From Saprospiraceae bacterium (GTDB taxonomy: Bacteria > Bacteroidota > Bacteroidia > Chitinophagales > Saprospiraceae), in assembly GCA_020849825.1 (NCBI GenBank), contig JADZFP010000171.1:1-8984 (forward strand): DNA of 8,984 nucleotides. The letters run 5' to 3'. Within the stretch, counting starts at the first letter, position 1, and each line of letters opens with the position of its first letter. Both the position numbers and the translations under genes were made by a program. The notes under the pieces are model-generated. The model did no database searches, was not told the origin of the DNA, and saw only the letters and a list, made by a program, of their open reading frames with translations. Shown here piece after piece: positions 7,215-8,984 of the stretch.

Positions 7215-7253
7215 AAAAAAAATGGCCGCCCGAAGTGGGGCAGCCATTTTTTT
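7215..7253 (-). terminator. Intrinsic terminator for the minus-strand small-protein genes
   Basis: Read on the minus strand, ATGGCTGCCC (7247-7238) pairs with GGGCGGCCAT (7231-7222) across a 6-nt loop, with one G-T wobble, and is followed by a run of eight T (7222-7215). The flanking A and T runs can extend the stem. It lies 20 bp beyond the stop codon at 7273. On the plus strand the wobble becomes an A-C mismatch, so the minus strand is the better reading, although some bidirectional function is possible. Confidence 0.85.
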
Positions 7254-7272
7254 ATTCGAGGCTAATGCGGTA

Positions 7273-7716
7273 TTAGTTACCGCCGCCCTGCATTTTCTTC
7301 TTCTTGTCGGACGTGTTGGGTTGGCCCTGCATTTTGTCCTGTTTTTCCGAAGTGTTGGTACCACCCTGCATTTTGTCGGATTTCGGGTTGGTCGGAGCCG
7401 GCGGTTGCGGTTGCGGGAGCGGCTGGGTGGAGGGCTTCGAAGCCGGTTTGTTTTTCGGCGTCGAAGATTTTTTACCCGGCGTGGCAGCGGCTTTGGCTTC
7501 TTCTTCGGCCTGCCATTGCGTGAAGCGGTTTTGTGCTTCCGTCGTTACGCGGGTATTGCACTCTTCCTGTTTCGTGGCGCGAAATTCTTCGAGTTTGGCA
7601 GTGATGGCAGTCTGGATTTCTGCTTTTTGCTGTTCGAGCGTTTTGCCACCGAAAGCCGTCAGGGTAACAAAGCCGACTACGGCGACAATACCGGCAAGGA
7701 GCAATTTCTTATTCAT
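7273..7716 (-). CDS. Small exported protein with coiled-coil segment and KMQG repeat tail
   Basis: I do not recognise this 147-residue protein. Residues 1-23 are a hydrophobic export signal or anchor (MNKKLLLAGIVAVVGFVTLT). Residues 26-76 are a charged, helical, probably coiled-coil segment with EQQKAEIQ (28-35) and the only cysteine, Cys53, in CNTRVTTE. Residues 77-113 are a Pro/Lys/Ser-rich linker. Residues 114-147 contain three KMQG motifs (115, 128, 141) spaced exactly 13 residues apart. The helical segment aligns with the lipoprotein encoded just upstream: AEIQ and the Cys are equally spaced in both. Phe22 sits near where the neighbour has its lipobox Cys, so this copy is not lipidated. 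The gap between the two genes is 63 bp with no terminator, so they may form an operon. A weak -7-like CATTTTTG (7757-7750) could give it its own promoter. The product is probably periplasmic or inner-membrane anchored; function unknown. Confidence 0.75.
   Translation of the reverse strand: MNKKLLLAGIVAVVGFVTLTAFGGKTLEQQKAEIQTAITAKLEEFRATKQEECNTRVTTEAQNRFTQWQAEEEAKAAATPGKKSSTPKNKPASKPSTQPLPQPQPPAPTNPKSDKMQGGTNTSEKQDKMQGQPNTSDKKKKMQGGGN
7286..7402 (-). repeat. In-gene 39-bp tandem repeat encoding 13-residue KMQG units
   Basis: On the plus strand, CCCTGCATTTT begins at 7286, 7325 and 7364, an exact 39-bp period inside the coding frame. It encodes units of the form KMQG-G/Q-x-N-T-S-D/E-K-x-x. 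Two full units and a partial third unit (KMQGGGN, at the C-terminus) are present. In-frame repeats of this sort can change copy number between strains. Confidence 0.8.
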
Positions 7717-7779
7717 AGAGAAAGGAATTTTTTCAGTTAAGAATTAATGCAAAAATGGTTGAGCGATGAAGCGCTGTGT

Positions 7780-8040
7780 TTAGCGGGAAGGCACTGCCGG
7801 TGCGGCGGAGTTGGCTTCCTGGAATTGCATTTTCATATTTTCCAGCTCGGCCGTCACGCGCGTTTCGAATTCGGTATCACATTTGGCGTTTTCTTCGCTT
7901 TCTACGGCTGCTTTACCGGCATCAAATCCTTTCTGGATTTCAGCCTGCACTTGCTCGTCGGTGAGCAGTTTTTCGCCGCAGGAAGCCAGGGAAAACATCA
8001 ATGCGGCCCCGGCAAGCACTCCTAAAACAGTTTTTTTCAT
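7780..8040 (-). CDS. Small helical lipoprotein, paralogue-like to the downstream gene
   Basis: This 86-residue protein has a textbook lipoprotein signal: MKKTV, a hydrophobic core and LASC with the lipidated Cys at 21. The mature part (about 65 residues) is charged and predicted helical, with EQVQAEIQ (29-36), a single further cysteine (Cys54, in CDTEFETRVTAE) and a short Ala/Pro tail. EQ.(Q/K)AEIQ, the 21-residue step from the Ala of AEIQ to Cys, and RVT.E are shared with the next gene downstream, so the two look like diverged tandem duplicates. The conserved lone cysteine could allow disulfide-linked dimers, which is inference. Its size and helical mature form recall Lpp-like envelope lipoproteins, but no sequence homology to Lpp is visible. 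A promoter match lies 36 bp upstream, and transcription probably continues into the 7273-7716 gene, ending at the terminator near 7215. Confidence 0.78.
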   Translation of the reverse strand: MKKTVLGVLAGAALMFSLASCGEKLLTDEQVQAEIQKGFDAGKAAVESEENAKCDTEFETRVTAELENMKMQFQEANSAAPAVPSR

Positions 8041-8075
8041 GTGACAAAAGAGTTTTGATTGGTGAAAAAGATAGG

Positions 8076-8083
8076 CAAAAGTA
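8076..8083 (-). promoter_or_regulatory. Candidate -7 element (TACTTTTG) for the small lipoprotein pair
   Basis: On the minus strand TACTTTTG (8083-8076) matches TAnnTTTG in full and lies 35 bp upstream of the ATG at 8040. No good TTTG is found at the -33 distance. The sequence between it and the start is A/T-rich without a Shine-Dalgarno motif. Confidence 0.5.
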
Positions 8084-8162
8084 GCGGATGTGCAGGAAGT
8101 AGAGGCGAACTCTGATGAATTTTTCGTGTCCGAATCTTATTCCTGTTCGAAAATCCGATTCC

Positions 8163-8191
8163 TTGATTCGCCACAACAAACGGTATTTTCG
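8163..8191 (+). promoter_or_regulatory. Weak candidate promoter for the helix-hairpin-helix gene
   Basis: TTG (8163-8165) followed after 18 bp by TATTTTCG (8184-8191) is a partial fit to the Bacteroidota pattern, with seven of eight -7 positions. It is 74 bp upstream of the preferred ATG at 8266. The region 8041-8265 between the divergent genes holds nothing else I can support. Confidence 0.25.
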
Positions 8192-8265
8192 CCAGATAAT
8201 TGTCCTGCGTCCGTACCGTTTACTGACGACAAACAAGGATGCCGGTCACCCAAGGTTTTACATAC

Positions 8266-8984
8266 ATGCGGATTCATTTTTCTACCATTTCTTTTTTCTA
8301 CCTGCTGCTGCTGTCGGCAGGCCCTCTTTCGGCGCAAACGGAAGAGACCTCTGCCGCTGAAATTCTGGAAAATTACATCCGTGAGAGCGCACAACCTACC
8401 GAAAGTAATATCCAGGAGTTTGTAGAGTACCTGGAGCGCCTGCAATCCCGCCCGCTCAACCTCAACCGGGCCAGCCGGGAAGAACTGCTCGACCTGCATC
8501 TGCTGAACGACATTCAAATCGAAAATTTGCTGGAATACCGCGCCCGCACCGGCCCCTTGCTCAACGAATACGAATTGCAGGCCGTGCCCGGCTGGGAACT
8601 CAGCGACATTCGCCGGGTATTGCCGTTTGTAAAAGTCGGGGGCGACCTTGATACGCGGTTTACACCGCTGCGGCAGGGTTTTGTGCAAGGCAAAGACCAA
8701 CTGCTGCTGCGCTGGGGCCGAGCCTGGCCCGGCAATTTTCCGTCTTCGTCAGAAGGCGATCCTTTTGCCATGGCCCTGCGGTATCAGCACAATTTTGACA
8801 ACCGTATGCGTTTCGGCCTGACCGCCGAAAAAGATCCGGGCGAGGCATTTTTTGCAAAAAGCAACCCGCAGGGTTTTGATTTTTACAGCGCGCATTTTTT
8901 CCTCAACCGGCCCAACCGCTGGCTGCAATCGCTCGCGCTGGGCGATTTCACGGCACGTTTCGGACAGGGATTGTTGCTGCAAAC
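8266..8984 (+). CDS. Exported helix-hairpin-helix protein with putative outer-membrane beta-barrel, 3'-partial
   Basis: The frame is open from the ATG at 8266 to the window end, giving 239 residues with no stop. Residues 1-24 are a signal peptide (hydrophobic FFYLLLLSAGPLS, then a likely cleavage at SAQ). Residues 28-62 are helical and acidic. Residues 64-123 are a ComEA-like helix-hairpin-helix region: LNLNRASREELLDL, then the hairpin LLNDIQIENLLEYR, then a second copy around YELQAVPGWELSDIRRVLPFV. From about 138 onward the pattern changes to alternating aromatic/polar strands (LLLRWGRAW, MALRYQHNF, MRFGLTAEKD, DFYSAHFFL, LALGDFTARFGQGLLLQ), as in outer-membrane beta-barrels. I associate this combination with uncharacterised Bacteroidota proteins several hundred residues long. 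An in-frame ATG at 8239 would add nine residues before the signal peptide and is less likely. Role unknown; DNA binding should not be assumed for an exported HHH. Confidence 0.8.
   Translation, partial: MRIHFSTISFFYLLLLSAGPLSAQTEETSAAEILENYIRESAQPTESNIQEFVEYLERLQSRPLNLNRASREELLDLHLLNDIQIENLLEYRARTGPLLNEYELQAVPGWELSDIRRVLPFVKVGGDLDTRFTPLRQGFVQGKDQLLLRWGRAWPGNFPSSSEGDPFAMALRYQHNFDNRMRFGLTAEKDPGEAFFAKSNPQGFDFYSAHFFLNRPNRWLQSLALGDFTARFGQGLLLQ

Noticed and set aside
7189..7740. Plus-strand Arg/Phe-rich frames opposite the KMQG-repeat gene
   Set aside because: These are the reverse readings of a Lys/Gln/Pro-rich gene; the minus-strand frame has the signal peptide, repeats and a terminator in the right place.
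8090..8425. Plus-strand frame of 111 codons overlapping the start of the helix-hairpin-helix gene
   Set aside because: It is in another frame from the HHH gene, which has a signal peptide and a domain. This frame contains Cys and Arg runs with no family likeness.

Overview
The window looks like a chromosomal stretch from a Bacteroidota bacterium, most likely a Saprospiria/Lewinella-like lineage. The evidence is a secreted protein with SprB-type repeats and a C-terminal type IX secretion (T9SS) sorting domain, a Bacteroidota-style YfhO membrane protein, lipoproteins with short lipoboxes, almost no Shine-Dalgarno sequences, and several close matches to the Bacteroidota -7 promoter element TAnnTTTG. 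The genus call is an inference from gene content; no rRNA or tRNA is present to test it.

Layout. Positions 1-875 (+) hold the 3' part of a bile acid:sodium symporter family transporter. It converges, with only 15 bp between stops, on a YfhO-family multi-pass membrane protein (891-3407, -). Upstream on the same strand lies a small serine esterase/phospholipase of the alpha/beta hydrolase fold (3487-4137, -). A compact divergent promoter region (4138-4277) separates it from a 641-residue secreted, T9SS-sorted protein with three SprB-like repeats (4278-6203, +). Next is a small, apparently highly expressed lipoprotein (6367-6804, +) closed by a very strong terminator.

Positions 6805-7272 carry no gene but are rich in structure: the terminator, a five-copy 9-bp tandem array, an AT-rich inverted-repeat element built from GATT-phased units, and a second terminator serving the opposite strand. 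On the minus strand, 7273-7716 and 7780-8040 encode two small exported proteins that appear to be diverged tandem paralogues. One is a canonical lipoprotein. The other has Phe near the lipobox Cys position and has an added Pro/Lys-rich tail with 13-residue repeats. Finally, 8266-8984 (+) is the start of a larger exported protein with a helix-hairpin-helix domain followed by what looks like an outer-membrane beta-barrel; it runs off the window.

The genes do not form one pathway. The common theme is the cell envelope: inner-membrane transport and a probable lipid-linked sugar enzyme, a T9SS surface protein, three small envelope proteins and a probable outer-membrane protein. No CRISPR array, transposase, prophage or defence system is visible. 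The best candidates for something undescribed are the paralogous small-protein pair and the repeat-filled island between the two terminators.
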